This document shows positions 1-9,006 of a stretch of DNA of 64,000 nucleotides, in pieces (within the stretch, counting starts at the first letter, position 1; each line of letters starts with the position of its first letter). Source of the stretch: Candidatus Poribacteria bacterium. Lineage in GTDB: Bacteria > Poribacteria > WGA-4E > UBA9662. The translations under genes were made by a program, and so were the position numbers. Location of the stretch: the NCBI GenBank assembly GCA_002709695.1, contig PAQF01000025.1, forward strand, positions 1 to 64,000, read 5' to 3'. A model generated the notes under the pieces. That model saw only the letters and a program-made list of their open reading frames with translations, had not been told where the DNA came from and made no database searches.

Positions 1-723
1 AATGATCTCAAAGCCAGATTCCACAAAGCCGAAGTTGAAATCGCAGAGGCAGTCAAGGCAGGCAGAATTACCAAGAAGCAGGCTGACGAAAGACTTGAAG
101 GTCTAAGACGACGACTTGGGGCAGAAGAGCGAAATCAACGAGACCCAGCCATTATGAAAGAGAGCGAAAACGCATCACAGAACACCGCAAAGCTGATCGC
201 CGAAGCCCAATTAGCCGCCCATACCGAACAGTTGGGACCGCTCAATGAACGAGCATCACGACGTTTGGCGTTAGTCTCCAAAGGCGTCGTAGAACAGTTG
301 CTCGAAGCACGAGACGAATGGAAAGATCTAAACTTTGATGACGACATCACAAATCATCCGCTTTATCAAAAAACGATCGAAGATGTACTTACCGAAGACG
401 CATTCGACCAATACAACGCATACCAAGTGGAAAGACTAGCCTTCCGACAAAAAGTTTCACATGATTTAGTGGTGGCAAGCCTGGATACACATCTATTACT
501 TAGTGAAAATCAAAGAAAACACTTTGAGGTAATCACTGATATGGTTAACATGTGGCAACCTACTCCGATAGCAACTGGACTAGCCCTAACCCCTGTACAC
601 ACACTAATCCAACTTTCTGAACAACTAAATAATGAAGCTCTAAGCCCATGGCAATGGAACCGCTTCAACCCCGTTATAGAAGCTATTCAACCATTACTGC
701 ATGAACCAGAGTTTCAGGAATAG
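1..723 (+). CDS. Hypothetical charged helical protein, 5' truncated by window edge
   Basis: The reading frame is open from base 1, so the listed ATG at 154 is very likely internal and the gene begins upstream of the window. The visible 240 residues are highly charged and predicted mostly helical. They contain a motif like KAGRITKKQADERLEGLRRR near the start, and later a segment (LTEDAFDQYNAYQVER...LRQK-like, then LLLSENQRKHF) that recalls the LTxxQ-type helical repeats of periplasmic Spy/CpxP-like proteins and planctomycete hypothetical proteins. No catalytic motif is visible. It ends 59 bases before a secreted toroid protein gene on the same strand, and a PA14 protein follows, so the three probably form one operon of exported proteins. 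The function is unknown. Confidence is high that it is coding and low for any role. Confidence 0.75.
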   Translation, partial: NDLKARFHKAEVEIAEAVKAGRITKKQADERLEGLRRRLGAEERNQRDPAIMKESENASQNTAKLIAEAQLAAHTEQLGPLNERASRRLALVSKGVVEQLLEARDEWKDLNFDDDITNHPLYQKTIEDVLTEDAFDQYNAYQVERLAFRQKVSHDLVVASLDTHLLLSENQRKHFEVITDMVNMWQPTPIATGLALTPVHTLIQLSEQLNNEALSPWQWNRFNPVIEAIQPLLHEPEFQE

Positions 724-782
724 GCTGACAACGACGATGTTAATAGGCGACGTGGAAAATCACAGACGTTGGAGGTTTGCTA

Positions 783-1856
783 ATGATTCCACTAAATAAG
801 AACACATTTGGTCTTGGATTGGCTTGCTTCATATTGCTGGCCACATTTCCAATCGAGAGAGTTTTTGGGCAAGACACTGTTATCCGCTACGGTCGGGGAG
901 TGCCTCCGACAGTTCGCATGATTAACAACCGAAGTCTGAACTACCTGGCAAGAACCCAGAATGAAGACGGAAGTTGGCCTGATGAACAAAACGGCCTAGG
1001 AGTAATCGGGATTTGTATCATGGCATTCATGGCCAGTGGAGAAGATCCCGACTTCGGACCTTATGCCACTCATATTCGTAAAGGGCTACGCAACATTATC
1101 GTCAACCAAGACCCGAAAACCGGACACCTCAGTGGCCCCGGTCATGGTTCGATGTACCATCACGGTTTTGCCATGTTAGCCCTATCTGAAGCGTATGGTG
1201 CCGTGGACGAACAACTGCTCTGGCAAGGAATTGAGGTTCCCGCCGATTGGCAACGTACCATCAGCCGAACCTTGGAACTGGCAGTGCGTTGTGCCTTGAC
1301 GGCGCAAAAGAAGAACCCGTGGGGCGCCTGGCGGTACTCTCCAGACTCACAAGACGCTGATACAACAGTATCTGGAACCGTATTGATGGGTTTACTGGGT
1401 GCACGAAATGCCGGTATCGAGATACCCAATGAGGCCATTGACAAAGCCCTAAGTTTTTTCCGTACCAACACCATGCGAGACGGAAACATCTCTTACCAAC
1501 CCGCCAGCAGTCACGGTGACGGTATAACTCGGACGGCAATCGGAACACTGATTTACGCAATCGGAAAAAGGAAAGACTTGTTGGAATACAAAACCGCCTT
1601 GAAGTTCATCAAAAAACGAATCGATCAGGATACTGATTCACACCCATTCTACAATCGCTATTACATGGCTCAAGCATTGTTTCAAAGTGACTTTGAAGCC
1701 TGGAAATCTTGGAATCGGCGAACCATTGAACATCTTCAAAGAATGCAGGAAGAAGACGGGAGTTTCAGTAGCTCTCATGGGCGAGCTTATGGGACAGGAA
1801 TGTCCGTTCTGTCTTTGGCACTAAACTATCGCCTATTGCCCGTTTACGAAAGATAA
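783..1856 (+). CDS. Secreted prenyltransferase/squalene-cyclase-like alpha-alpha toroid protein
   Basis: The track starts at a TTG (777), but the GGAGG at 771-775 is only one base from it, while the ATG at 783 sits seven bases away, so I choose 783 (357 aa). An N-terminal hydrophobic stretch after IPLNKNTFG (roughly residues 8-28) looks like a signal peptide. The rest carries repeated QNEDGSWP / EDGSF-type motifs (residue ~50 and near the C-terminus) and alternating helices typical of terpenoid cyclase/protein prenyltransferase alpha-alpha toroids. I see no DxDD or DCTAE motif, so it is unlikely to be a true squalene-hopene cyclase. Similar secreted toroid proteins are common and uncharacterised in planctomycetes. 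It lies 13 bases before the PA14 gene, consistent with co-transcription. It may be a protein- or glycan-binding scaffold, but this is inference. Confidence 0.8.
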   Translation: MIPLNKNTFGLGLACFILLATFPIERVFGQDTVIRYGRGVPPTVRMINNRSLNYLARTQNEDGSWPDEQNGLGVIGICIMAFMASGEDPDFGPYATHIRKGLRNIIVNQDPKTGHLSGPGHGSMYHHGFAMLALSEAYGAVDEQLLWQGIEVPADWQRTISRTLELAVRCALTAQKKNPWGAWRYSPDSQDADTTVSGTVLMGLLGARNAGIEIPNEAIDKALSFFRTNTMRDGNISYQPASSHGDGITRTAIGTLIYAIGKRKDLLEYKTALKFIKKRIDQDTDSHPFYNRYYMAQALFQSDFEAWKSWNRRTIEHLQRMQEEDGSFSSSHGRAYGTGMSVLSLALNYRLLPVYER

Positions 1857-1869
1857 ACTTGAGGAAATC

Positions 1870-4431
1870 ATGCGCTGGCATTTAAAGGTAATCATCACAG
1901 TCGCAGTGTTGGTAGCTTTGCAGCTAGTAACATTGCAGGCTCAGGAACCAGTGGCACGTTTACGCTGGAAAAATGGAGACGTTCTTCCTGGTAAACTGTT
2001 AGAAAGCAAAGCAGGACAAGTTCACTGGACTTCACCGTACTTTTTAGATAACTTAACAATCAGTGTAGATACACTAGATTCCATTCTGTTCCCCAAACAA
2101 TCCATTCCACCAACTGAAACTTTTCGGGTGAGTACGGTATCAGGCGATGTCTGGATAGCAGACCTGATCGGTGCAGATAACAACACATTCCTTTTTTCCA
2201 GCAAACGCCATGGTCAAGTTCGGGTTAACCGTAACGTCATCTATACACTCAACCAACAAAGACATCCTAACCTCGTCTTCGATGGTTCAAACCTGCAAAA
2301 TTGGAACTTACCACAGACAGGTGGAATTAAAGACATGACCTACAAAGTCTACAAAATGGAGCAAGGACAGCAGGATGAATTGTGGGAAAAAGAAAGATTT
2401 CCTGATTTTTCGAAACTACCCCCACAAAAGCAAGGAAGTTTCGAAACCGGATGGTTGGACCCCAAACTCGCCGAAATGGAAGACAACTTCAGTATGGTGT
2501 TTGAGGGGCGGCTTGATATGAACGAAACTGGTGAGTATACATTCGAACTAGCGTCAGATGATGGATCACGTCTACTCATTGATGGGCAACCAGTTGTTAA
2601 AGCTAGAGCAGGAGTAACCGGAAAAACTAAGATCAAACTCACTGCGGGTTATCATACCTTACGTGTGGAATATTTTGAAGTTGGAGGGACTGAATCGCTA
2701 CTTGCTTGGTGGACAGGGCCAGATTTGGTAAGAATTCCCCTTTCTAGGACCAAGGTAGAAAACGATTGGCACCAAGGTCTTGGAGATCGTCCACAGACCA
2801 ATCGCACCAAGGCTAAAATCTTCCGTGCACTCGAATGGCCAAAGCGTTTTGAGATTAATCTAGAGCTTACATCTACCGAAAGTCCACGTTTTGTCCTGGC
2901 TCTCGGCAATAACCTCGAAGAAGCATTACGACTTGAAACTTGGGGAAATGAGCTGGTACTGGTACAAAACACACTTTTCGAACCAGTACTAACCATCAAA
3001 AAGGAACAACAAAAGGTTCATTTACAACTCGCTTTGGACAGTGTCTCCGGCGTAATGCAGGTGTTTGACTTTACAGGACGTTTGCTCGTCGAATTAAATG
3101 GCGTCCAACTGGTTGAAGACGACTCTGGATTATATATCCATAACCGAGGTCAGGATCTAACAGTGCAACACTTGCGCGTCTATCACCAAGCAACCAGGGG
3201 AGCGAAACAGCAAGTGGACCCTTCCAGACCAAGAGTTTATATGATTAACGGACAAATCATATATGGACGACTATTTATTGAAGATGGCAACGCGTACGTT
3301 TTGAATGATGATCAGACTCAGCACAATATCAATTTAGAACAGATCGACCGCATTGCACACCCTGACATTAAATTAGCAACAGTCAATGACACGACTGAAA
3401 TATTCTACACTGATGGAGGAATTGTACGCGGCCAAATCCAAACCCTGAATTCAGATCAAGTCACATTGCAAACAGCATTTTCAGAAAAGCCAGTAGCTTG
3501 TGCACTTTCTGGAGCATCGATACTTCGACTATCCTCCTTAACTCCCGAAAAAAGAAAAAATGAGCAAAACCAAGATAAGGACAAACTCTTTTGCGTCTCA
3601 GGTCTTCTGCACGGACAACTTTCATTCTCTGCTTCCAACTCACCCCTTCGCTGGAAGTTCGATGGAGCGAGGAAACCTGTGCGACTGTCCGATGCGGTAG
3701 AAGCTCGAGTAGAACGTAACAGGGATTTATTAGCCAACCCAACTTTCGACACCAAGACCTTTCCGGAACTACTGCATCTGAAGAACCAAGAAATCATCCC
3801 TTGTAAAATCAAGTCGTATAACAAGGAAACTCTGGCTTTTAAATCACCATTCATTACCATCGGCAAAATTGATTCAGGACATGTAAAAGGAATAAAGTTC
3901 GCAAACGAAATGCTTGGAGTTGGGAACAAAGAATCTTTCAGTATCGACGACGTAAAACTGGACCGCGCGTTAACCATTCCACGTTTCAACCGCGACAATC
4001 CACCAAGTCATATACTAGTAGCAAAAACTGGAGATTTAATGCGAGGAAGTTTGCTGGGCATCAGCGGGCAGGCGATACAGTTTGAATCTAAGCTACGAAC
4101 GATGAACATCCCTATCAACCGCATAGCAATAGCGGTCAATGTTAGCATACTGAAAGAAAATCTGGACACCCCCAGAAGCCATCGCCTAACTAGCCACAAA
4201 GTCCGAGCGACCTTGACGGATGGCTCAGCCTTAGTTTGTGAAGTTCTCGCATCCAAGGACGGTAAGCTGTTGGGCCATTCAGAAATCTACGGAAAGATGG
4301 AAATCCCCATCACGTACATTCAACATTTGACCTTCGGTGATTTTGAAAAAGAGAAACTCGAATCTCCATTTGACGAATGGATCGTTCATCAAAGCAAAGA
4401 GCCAGAATACAGCAAAAAAACATCCCCTTAG
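1870..4431 (+). CDS. Secreted PA14-domain protein with repeated small beta modules
   Basis: An 853-aa protein with a clear N-terminal signal peptide (hydrophobic residues ~7-22, cleavage near LQAQE) and a GAGGAAA ribosome site before the ATG. Two copies of a ~45-residue module (pattern GDxxxGxL...I..l.F) occupy about residues 30-130. A PA14 domain follows at about 140-290 (motif ASDDGSRLLIDG, then GYHTLRVEYFE), and a concanavalin-like stretch at about 310-440. At least five further module copies run to the C-terminus, starting for example NGQIIYGRL, DGGIVRGQI, NQEIIPCKI, TGDLMRGSL and DGSALVCEV. PA14 domains usually bind carbohydrate, so a surface or periplasmic glycan-binding role is likely but unproven. 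It is the last gene of a three-gene + strand set and is convergent with nadA. No catalytic motif is visible. Confidence 0.8.
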   Translation: MRWHLKVIITVAVLVALQLVTLQAQEPVARLRWKNGDVLPGKLLESKAGQVHWTSPYFLDNLTISVDTLDSILFPKQSIPPTETFRVSTVSGDVWIADLIGADNNTFLFSSKRHGQVRVNRNVIYTLNQQRHPNLVFDGSNLQNWNLPQTGGIKDMTYKVYKMEQGQQDELWEKERFPDFSKLPPQKQGSFETGWLDPKLAEMEDNFSMVFEGRLDMNETGEYTFELASDDGSRLLIDGQPVVKARAGVTGKTKIKLTAGYHTLRVEYFEVGGTESLLAWWTGPDLVRIPLSRTKVENDWHQGLGDRPQTNRTKAKIFRALEWPKRFEINLELTSTESPRFVLALGNNLEEALRLETWGNELVLVQNTLFEPVLTIKKEQQKVHLQLALDSVSGVMQVFDFTGRLLVELNGVQLVEDDSGLYIHNRGQDLTVQHLRVYHQATRGAKQQVDPSRPRVYMINGQIIYGRLFIEDGNAYVLNDDQTQHNINLEQIDRIAHPDIKLATVNDTTEIFYTDGGIVRGQIQTLNSDQVTLQTAFSEKPVACALSGASILRLSSLTPEKRKNEQNQDKDKLFCVSGLLHGQLSFSASNSPLRWKFDGARKPVRLSDAVEARVERNRDLLANPTFDTKTFPELLHLKNQEIIPCKIKSYNKETLAFKSPFITIGKIDSGHVKGIKFANEMLGVGNKESFSIDDVKLDRALTIPRFNRDNPPSHILVAKTGDLMRGSLLGISGQAIQFESKLRTMNIPINRIAIAVNVSILKENLDTPRSHRLTSHKVRATLTDGSALVCEVLASKDGKLLGHSEIYGKMEIPITYIQHLTFGDFEKEKLESPFDEWIVHQSKEPEYSKKTSP

Positions 4432-4513
4432 GTTATACACCCCACATTCAACACAATACACACCAACGAGCAAAAATTATATTAAAGTGAAAACCTTTCA
4501 AGAGAACCCAGAG

Positions 4514-5599
4514 CTATGTGATATCCAACATTCGATCGAGTGATACTTTTGCCCAGTAGCTGATATCCTGAGGAACACTAATCTGATTCACAACCTCATC
4601 TTCAAGCAAATTCTCGAGGGACCATAATACATGCGGGGCATCAATCCGGTTCATAGTTGTACAAAGACACATATTTGGATCAATTGAAGTAATAAATTTA
4701 TCCTGATGTTCCCGAGCAAGCCGATTAACCAAATGCATCTCCGTACCAATTGCCCAAGATGATCCGGCGGGAGCCTCTTCAATCGTTTTTATGATGAAAG
4801 CAGTTGATCCATTCAAATCAGATTCCTGAACAACTTCATAACGGCATTCTGGATGCACAAGAATTTGAATGTCCGGAATTTGCTCACGAAGCCTTTTAAT
4901 CTGTTTAGTTGTAAACAGTTGATGTACTGGACAACAACCTTTCCAAAGGATAAGTTTCGATTTCTCAATTTCTTCTTCGGTGTTACCACCCAAGTCTTCA
5001 TATGGATCCCAGAGAATCATTTCGTCCAGATCAATACCATATTTAACGCCAGTGTTTCGCCCCAAATGTTGATCAGGAAAAAAGAGAAGTCGATCCTTTT
5101 GTGCTGTACCCCATTCCAGAACAGCCCCAGCGTTTGACGATGTACATACAGCACCATCATGTTGACCGACAAAAGCTTTCAAATCAGCGGTACAATTAAT
5201 GTAAGTAATAGGCATTGTCCCATTGCCAGCAACATCATTTAACTGCTCCCAGCATTCTTCCACCAGATCCAAATCTGCCATATCAGCCATATGGCAACCA
5301 GCATTCAAATCCGGTAAGTTCACTTTCTGATGGTCTTCACTAAGGATATCAGCACTTTCTGCCATAAAGTGCACACCACAAAAAACAATATAGTCTACTT
5401 CTGGACGGCTTGATGCAAGCTGGGATAATTTCAGTGAATCACCACGATAATCAGCAAAACGAATTACTTCATCACGTTGATAGTGGTGTCCTAATATAAC
5501 AAGTCGATTTCCTAACTCTTCCTTTGCTTTATATATGCGTTCGTCAACTTCTTGCTCTGTTAATTTATAATATTTATCTGGGATGGGCTGCGAATACAT
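4514..5599 (-). CDS. nadA: Quinolinate synthase NadA
   Basis: Condenses iminoaspartate with dihydroxyacetone phosphate to quinolinate in de novo NAD synthesis; cytosolic [4Fe-4S] enzyme. The motifs GHHYQRDEVIRFADYRGDSL, FCGVHFMAES, WKGCCPVH and the C-terminal CLCTTM are family hallmarks, and cysteines in the last three are the expected cluster ligands. The track starts at 5656, but the ATG at 5599 has a GGAGAG eight bases upstream and restores a normal length (361 aa), so I place the start there. No nadB or nadC lies nearby, so it is a stand-alone gene. It is preceded by a TTGACA-type promoter and is convergent with the PA14 gene. Confidence 0.96.
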   Translation of the reverse strand: MYSQPIPDKYYKLTEQEVDERIYKAKEELGNRLVILGHHYQRDEVIRFADYRGDSLKLSQLASSRPEVDYIVFCGVHFMAESADILSEDHQKVNLPDLNAGCHMADMADLDLVEECWEQLNDVAGNGTMPITYINCTADLKAFVGQHDGAVCTSSNAGAVLEWGTAQKDRLLFFPDQHLGRNTGVKYGIDLDEMILWDPYEDLGGNTEEEIEKSKLILWKGCCPVHQLFTTKQIKRLREQIPDIQILVHPECRYEVVQESDLNGSTAFIIKTIEEAPAGSSWAIGTEMHLVNRLAREHQDKFITSIDPNMCLCTTMNRIDAPHVLWSLENLLEDEVVNQISVPQDISYWAKVSLDRMLDIT

Positions 5600-5640
5600 T
5601 CTAGCTACTCTCCAGTAATAAGCATACAGAAATTTGATAG

Positions 5641-5669
5641 AGTGTATATTAGTCATCTGGATTTGTCAA
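5641..5669 (-). promoter_or_regulatory. Candidate sigma70-type promoter of nadA
   Basis: On the minus strand a perfect TTGACA (5669-5664) is followed after 17 bases by TACACT (5646-5641); TATACA at 15-base spacing is an alternative -10. This would start the transcript about 35 bases before the chosen nadA ATG at 5599 and downstream of the longer ORF-track start at 5656, which supports the shorter protein. Confidence 0.5.
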
Positions 5670-5973
5670 ATTTTTCACACTTTTTTCACCTAAGTTTAAT
5701 GACCACACATTTGTACTGTCACATTTAGTAAGCGACCCTCACTTGAAATTTTAAAACTTAATCGTTAACATAAACCTAACAAGGATGTCATTTTGACACA
5801 CTAATATGTAAGACATCTTTATCCAAAATGGCATACTTCTCTGATAACTCAACTAGAATTCCCATAACACTCCATTTTTACATTTTGGCATTTTAATTGC
5901 CATATTGAAACTAAACAACAAACATAAATCTATAAATACAGTTACAATTCGATGGTTTTCAACAAACAAACCT

Positions 5974-5988
5974 CCCTGAATTTCAGGG
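5974..5988. repeat. Perfect palindrome CCCTGAA-T-TTCAGGG
   Basis: Seven-base arms around a single central T, about 56 bases upstream of the candidate grpE-dnaK promoter. The one-base centre suits a dimeric repressor or activator site better than an RNA hairpin. The assignment as an operator is inference. Confidence 0.35.
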
Positions 5989-6043
5989 TGAGACTTTTGT
6001 GTTTTTATAAAGGTTTTCTCTCAGAATTGCTGTCCATTTTTAC

Positions 6044-6073
6044 TTGACATTTTTTCGCTTATAATGGTATTTT
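6044..6073 (+). promoter_or_regulatory. Candidate promoter of grpE-dnaK
   Basis: TTGACA at 6044-6049 (CTTGACA with the preceding base) is followed by TATAAT at only 10 bases (6060-6065) and by TATTTT at 18 bases (6068-6073). The 18-base pair gives normal sigma70 geometry. The CTTGAC start with a short spacer could also serve a heat-shock sigma factor. Which pair is used cannot be decided from sequence. Confidence 0.45.
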
Positions 6074-6273
6074 AAGCCTTTCAACCACTGATAGAATTGA
6101 AGGTTTGATAAACGAGCAGTAAAGCAAGGTTACAGCACAAATTAGACACTATTTATTGTTTCCATAAACTCGGATGGAATATTTGTAAGAGGAAACTCAC
6201 CTTAATCATTTACCTTTAATACATCATTAACAAATTATTTAGGAATCCAAACCAAAAAGTTTAAGAGGTTAAT

Positions 6274-6972
6274 ATGCTAGAAGAACAGCAACCGAGCATG
6301 GAAAACCAATCAGATGTTACCGAGGAGAAAGAGACAGACATTGTTGAGGGTGATGAAGACACAGTTGTAAATGACGAAGCTGCGGAATCAGAAGAAGAAA
6401 GTGAGCCCACACCCTCTGTAGAAGATGAAATCGAACAACTGAAATCAGAGTATGAAGCGAAAATTGATCAAATGCTCCGAACAGTTGCTGAATATGAAAA
6501 TGCAAAAAAGCGTGCTATTCGTGATAAAGAAGAATTCCAAAAATACGCAGTTGAAAGTGTTATAAAGGATCTAATCCCAGTTGTAGACAGTATGAACCGT
6601 GCTATCAAAGCAGCCAAGGAGTCAACAGACTTTGACGCTCTTCACGAAGGAATTCAACTGATCCAAAAACAAATTCACAATGTTCTAGAAAGAAAAAATG
6701 TTTCAATCATTGATGCTATCGGCAAGAATTTCGACCCGAATTTGCATGAAGCAATAGCACAAGTTGAATCAGACCTTCCTGTGAATACGATTGTTGAAGA
6801 ATTTCAAGTTGGGTATAAATTGAACGACCGCGTGCTACGCGCGTCAATGGTTTCAGTTTCAGAAGGACAATCCAATCCTGAAATAAGCGAAGAAAATACA
6901 AAAGAAGACAAAAAAAACACAAAGGAAACAGAAGAATTATCCGCAGATAAGGAGGACACAACAGATGAGTAA
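6274..6972 (+). CDS. grpE: Nucleotide exchange factor GrpE
   Basis: Co-chaperone that releases ADP from DnaK; cytosolic dimer. The first ~50 residues are acidic and disordered, followed by a long coiled coil ([18 protein letters not shown] onward) and the GrpE head with the conserved pattern [12 protein letters not shown] (residues ~150-160) and [20 protein letters not shown]. The tail after about residue 195 is again acidic and lysine-rich, making the protein (232 aa) longer than E. coli GrpE. AAGAGG lies five bases before the ATG. Its last eight bases overlap dnaK, so translation of the two is probably coupled. Confidence 0.96.
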   Translation: MLEEQQPSMENQSDVTEEKETDIVEGDEDTVVNDEAAESEEESEPTPSVEDEIEQLKSEYEAKIDQMLRTVAEYENAKKRAIRDKEEFQKYAVESVIKDLIPVVDSMNRAIKAAKESTDFDALHEGIQLIQKQIHNVLERKNVSIIDAIGKNFDPNLHEAIAQVESDLPVNTIVEEFQVGYKLNDRVLRASMVSVSEGQSNPEISEENTKEDKKNTKETEELSADKEDTTDE

Positions 6973-8899
6973 AGTAATTGGCATTGATCTTGGAACAACA
7001 AACTCCTGCCTAGCTATTCTTGAAGGAGGAGACCCTAACGTTATACAAAACGCTGAAGGTGCTCGCACAACACCTTCGGTTGTTGCCATGTCCAAAGAAG
7101 GGGAACGTCTAGTTGGCCAACCAGCTAAGCGCCAAGCTGTAACCAATCCAGAAAACACTATTTTTTCTACCAAGCGTTTTATAGGCAGACGCTACAACGA
7201 AGTAGCAGAGGACATAAGTAAATCTCCATACAAAGTAACACAGGGAAGTAATGAAAGTGTACAAATCAAAATGGGGGATCAGGAGCACTCTCCTCCTGAA
7301 ATCTCGGCTATGGTGCTACGCAAACTAAAGGAAACAGCCGAAGATTACCTAAGTGAAGATGTAACACAGGCCGTCATTACAGTCCCAGCATACTTCAATG
7401 ACTCGCAACGTCAAGCAACCACAGATGCAGGTAAAATCGCAGGTCTTGAAGTTTTGCGAATTATCAATGAACCAACTGCGGCTGCTTTGGCTTATGGGCT
7501 GGAAAACAAAGCTGAGGAAAAAATCGCTGTTTATGATCTTGGTGGTGGTACCTTCGACATCTCAATTCTCGAAATTGGTGATGGAGTGTTTGAAGTCAAA
7601 AGTACAAATGGTGATACTAATTTGGGTGGTGACGACTTCGACCAAGAAATCGTCGACTGGCTAGCCGAAGAATTCAAAAGTGAGAATGGAATCGATCTTC
7701 GCGATGACCCGATGGCTCTCCAACGGCTTAAAGATGAAGCGGAAAAAGCGAAATGTGAATTGTCAGCCACACTCCAAACTGAAATCAACCTACCTTTCAT
7801 ATCAGCAGATGCAAGCGGCCCTAAACACCTAAATGTTTCCCTGAGTCGAGCAAAACTGGAACAATTGGTAGGTGACTTAGTTCAACGAACAATTACTCCC
7901 TGCCAACAGGCTCTAACAGATGCCGAACTCAATGCCTCTGAAATTGATCAAGTCGTTTTGGTTGGCGGGCAAACTAGAATGCCAAAAGTACAAGAACAAG
8001 TCGAAGAATTCTTCGGAAGAGAATGTCATAAAGGAGTAAATCCTGATGAAGTTGTTGCAATAGGTGCAGCAATTCAAGGTGGTGTGTTGTCTGGAGATGA
8101 GGGAGTAAAAGACATACTGCTTCTCGATGTCACGCCACTCTCACTAGGTATCGAAACCCTCGGTGGGGTCTTCAGTCGTTTGATTGAGAGAAACACAACC
8201 ATCCCAACGAAGAAAAGCCAAACTTTTTCCACGGCTGCAGATAATCAAGAATCTGTAACCATACATGTCTTACAAGGCGAACGCGAAATGTCCGTCTACA
8301 ATCGCACACTTGGCCGATTCGACTTACTTGGGATACCACCTGCTCCAAGAGGGTTACCACAAATTGAAGTCACGTTTGATATTGATGCAAACGGCATCGT
8401 TCACGTTTCTGCCAAAGATCTGGGAACCGGTAAGGAACAAAAGATCCGAATTGAGTCTTCCAGTGGCTTATCTGACACAGAAATTGACGAAATGGTCAAA
8501 GATGCTGAGTCCAATGCAGAAGAGGACAAAAATAAGAGAGAGTCTGTCGAAACCCGCAACAATGCCGACTCCTTGGTATATTCAACAGAGAAATCTCTTG
8601 AGGAATATGGAGACAGTGTATCACCAGAAGATCGAGAAGAAATACAAGGTGCAATCGACAAATTGAAAGAAACCCTGAAAGGTGAAAACCTCGAAGCTAT
8701 GAAAGCAGATACTGAGGCCCTGACTACTGCTTCCCATAAACTTGCAGAAGCCATGTACGCAAAAGCCGCCTCGGATGCACAGGCACAGGAAACTAGTGGT
8801 GAAGGCCCTAGCGAAGACTCAGGTCCAGAACCAAGCACAGATGAAACTGTGATTGATGTTGAGGCAGAAGAAGTCACTGATGAGGAAGACACAAACTAA
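6965..8899 (+). CDS. dnaK: Chaperone protein DnaK (Hsp70)
   Basis: ATP-dependent Hsp70 chaperone. The 644-aa length is standard. The actin-like ATPase domain starts [12 protein letters not shown] and contains [37 protein letters not shown] and [10 protein letters not shown]. The substrate-binding domain contains [14 protein letters not shown] and the linker region DILLLDV, followed by a helical lid and an acidic C-terminal tail ending [10 protein letters not shown] (the EEVD-like bacterial ending is degenerate). AGGAGG (6950-6955) inside grpE precedes the ATG by nine bases. dnaJ does not follow; the next gene is prfA after a hairpin. Confidence 0.98.
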   Translation: MSKVIGIDLGTTNSCLAILEGGDPNVIQNAEGARTTPSVVAMSKEGERLVGQPAKRQAVTNPENTIFSTKRFIGRRYNEVAEDISKSPYKVTQGSNESVQIKMGDQEHSPPEISAMVLRKLKETAEDYLSEDVTQAVITVPAYFNDSQRQATTDAGKIAGLEVLRIINEPTAAALAYGLENKAEEKIAVYDLGGGTFDISILEIGDGVFEVKSTNGDTNLGGDDFDQEIVDWLAEEFKSENGIDLRDDPMALQRLKDEAEKAKCELSATLQTEINLPFISADASGPKHLNVSLSRAKLEQLVGDLVQRTITPCQQALTDAELNASEIDQVVLVGGQTRMPKVQEQVEEFFGRECHKGVNPDEVVAIGAAIQGGVLSGDEGVKDILLLDVTPLSLGIETLGGVFSRLIERNTTIPTKKSQTFSTAADNQESVTIHVLQGEREMSVYNRTLGRFDLLGIPPAPRGLPQIEVTFDIDANGIVHVSAKDLGTGKEQKIRIESSSGLSDTEIDEMVKDAESNAEEDKNKRESVETRNNADSLVYSTEKSLEEYGDSVSPEDREEIQGAIDKLKETLKGENLEAMKADTEALTTASHKLAEAMYAKAASDAQAQETSGEGPSEDSGPEPSTDETVIDVEAEEVTDEEDTN

Positions 8900-8931
8900 A
8901 ATTCCAAGTGACTCACAACCTAGTACACTTT

Positions 8932-8967
8932 ATTATCGTATGCCTCGATCTTCTGGCATACGGTAAT
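8932..8967 (+). terminator. Strong hairpin between dnaK and prfA
   Basis: Thirteen-base arms (ATTATCGTATGCC / GGCATACGGTAAT, one T-G pair) enclose a ten-base loop. Only GATCTTTT follows, so the T tract is weak. It is either an inefficient intrinsic terminator or a 3'-end/processing structure for the dnaK message that lets some transcription reach prfA. Confidence 0.55.
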
Positions 8968-9006
8968 GATCTTTTAAATCAACTTGGAATACTTACTGGA
9001 TAGTTA

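Larger units (their letters stand above)
5670..6273. other. Long AT-rich divergent intergenic region between nadA and grpE
   Basis: About 600 bases without a plausible gene in any frame. It contains the nadA promoter at its left edge, a perfect palindrome at 5974-5988, and the probable grpE-dnaK promoter near 6044-6073. The grpE transcript would then have a leader of roughly 190 bases. No CIRCE element (TTAGCACTC-N9-GAGTGCTAA) is visible. Otherwise I see only AT-rich sequence. Confidence 0.6.

Noticed and set aside
3456-3998. 180-aa minus-strand ORF inside the PA14 gene
   Set aside because: Antisense to a continuous, domain-bearing gene, with no start signal or family match.
8401-8892. 163-aa minus-strand ORF inside dnaK
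   Set aside because: Serine-rich antisense shadow produced by the acidic dnaK C-terminus.
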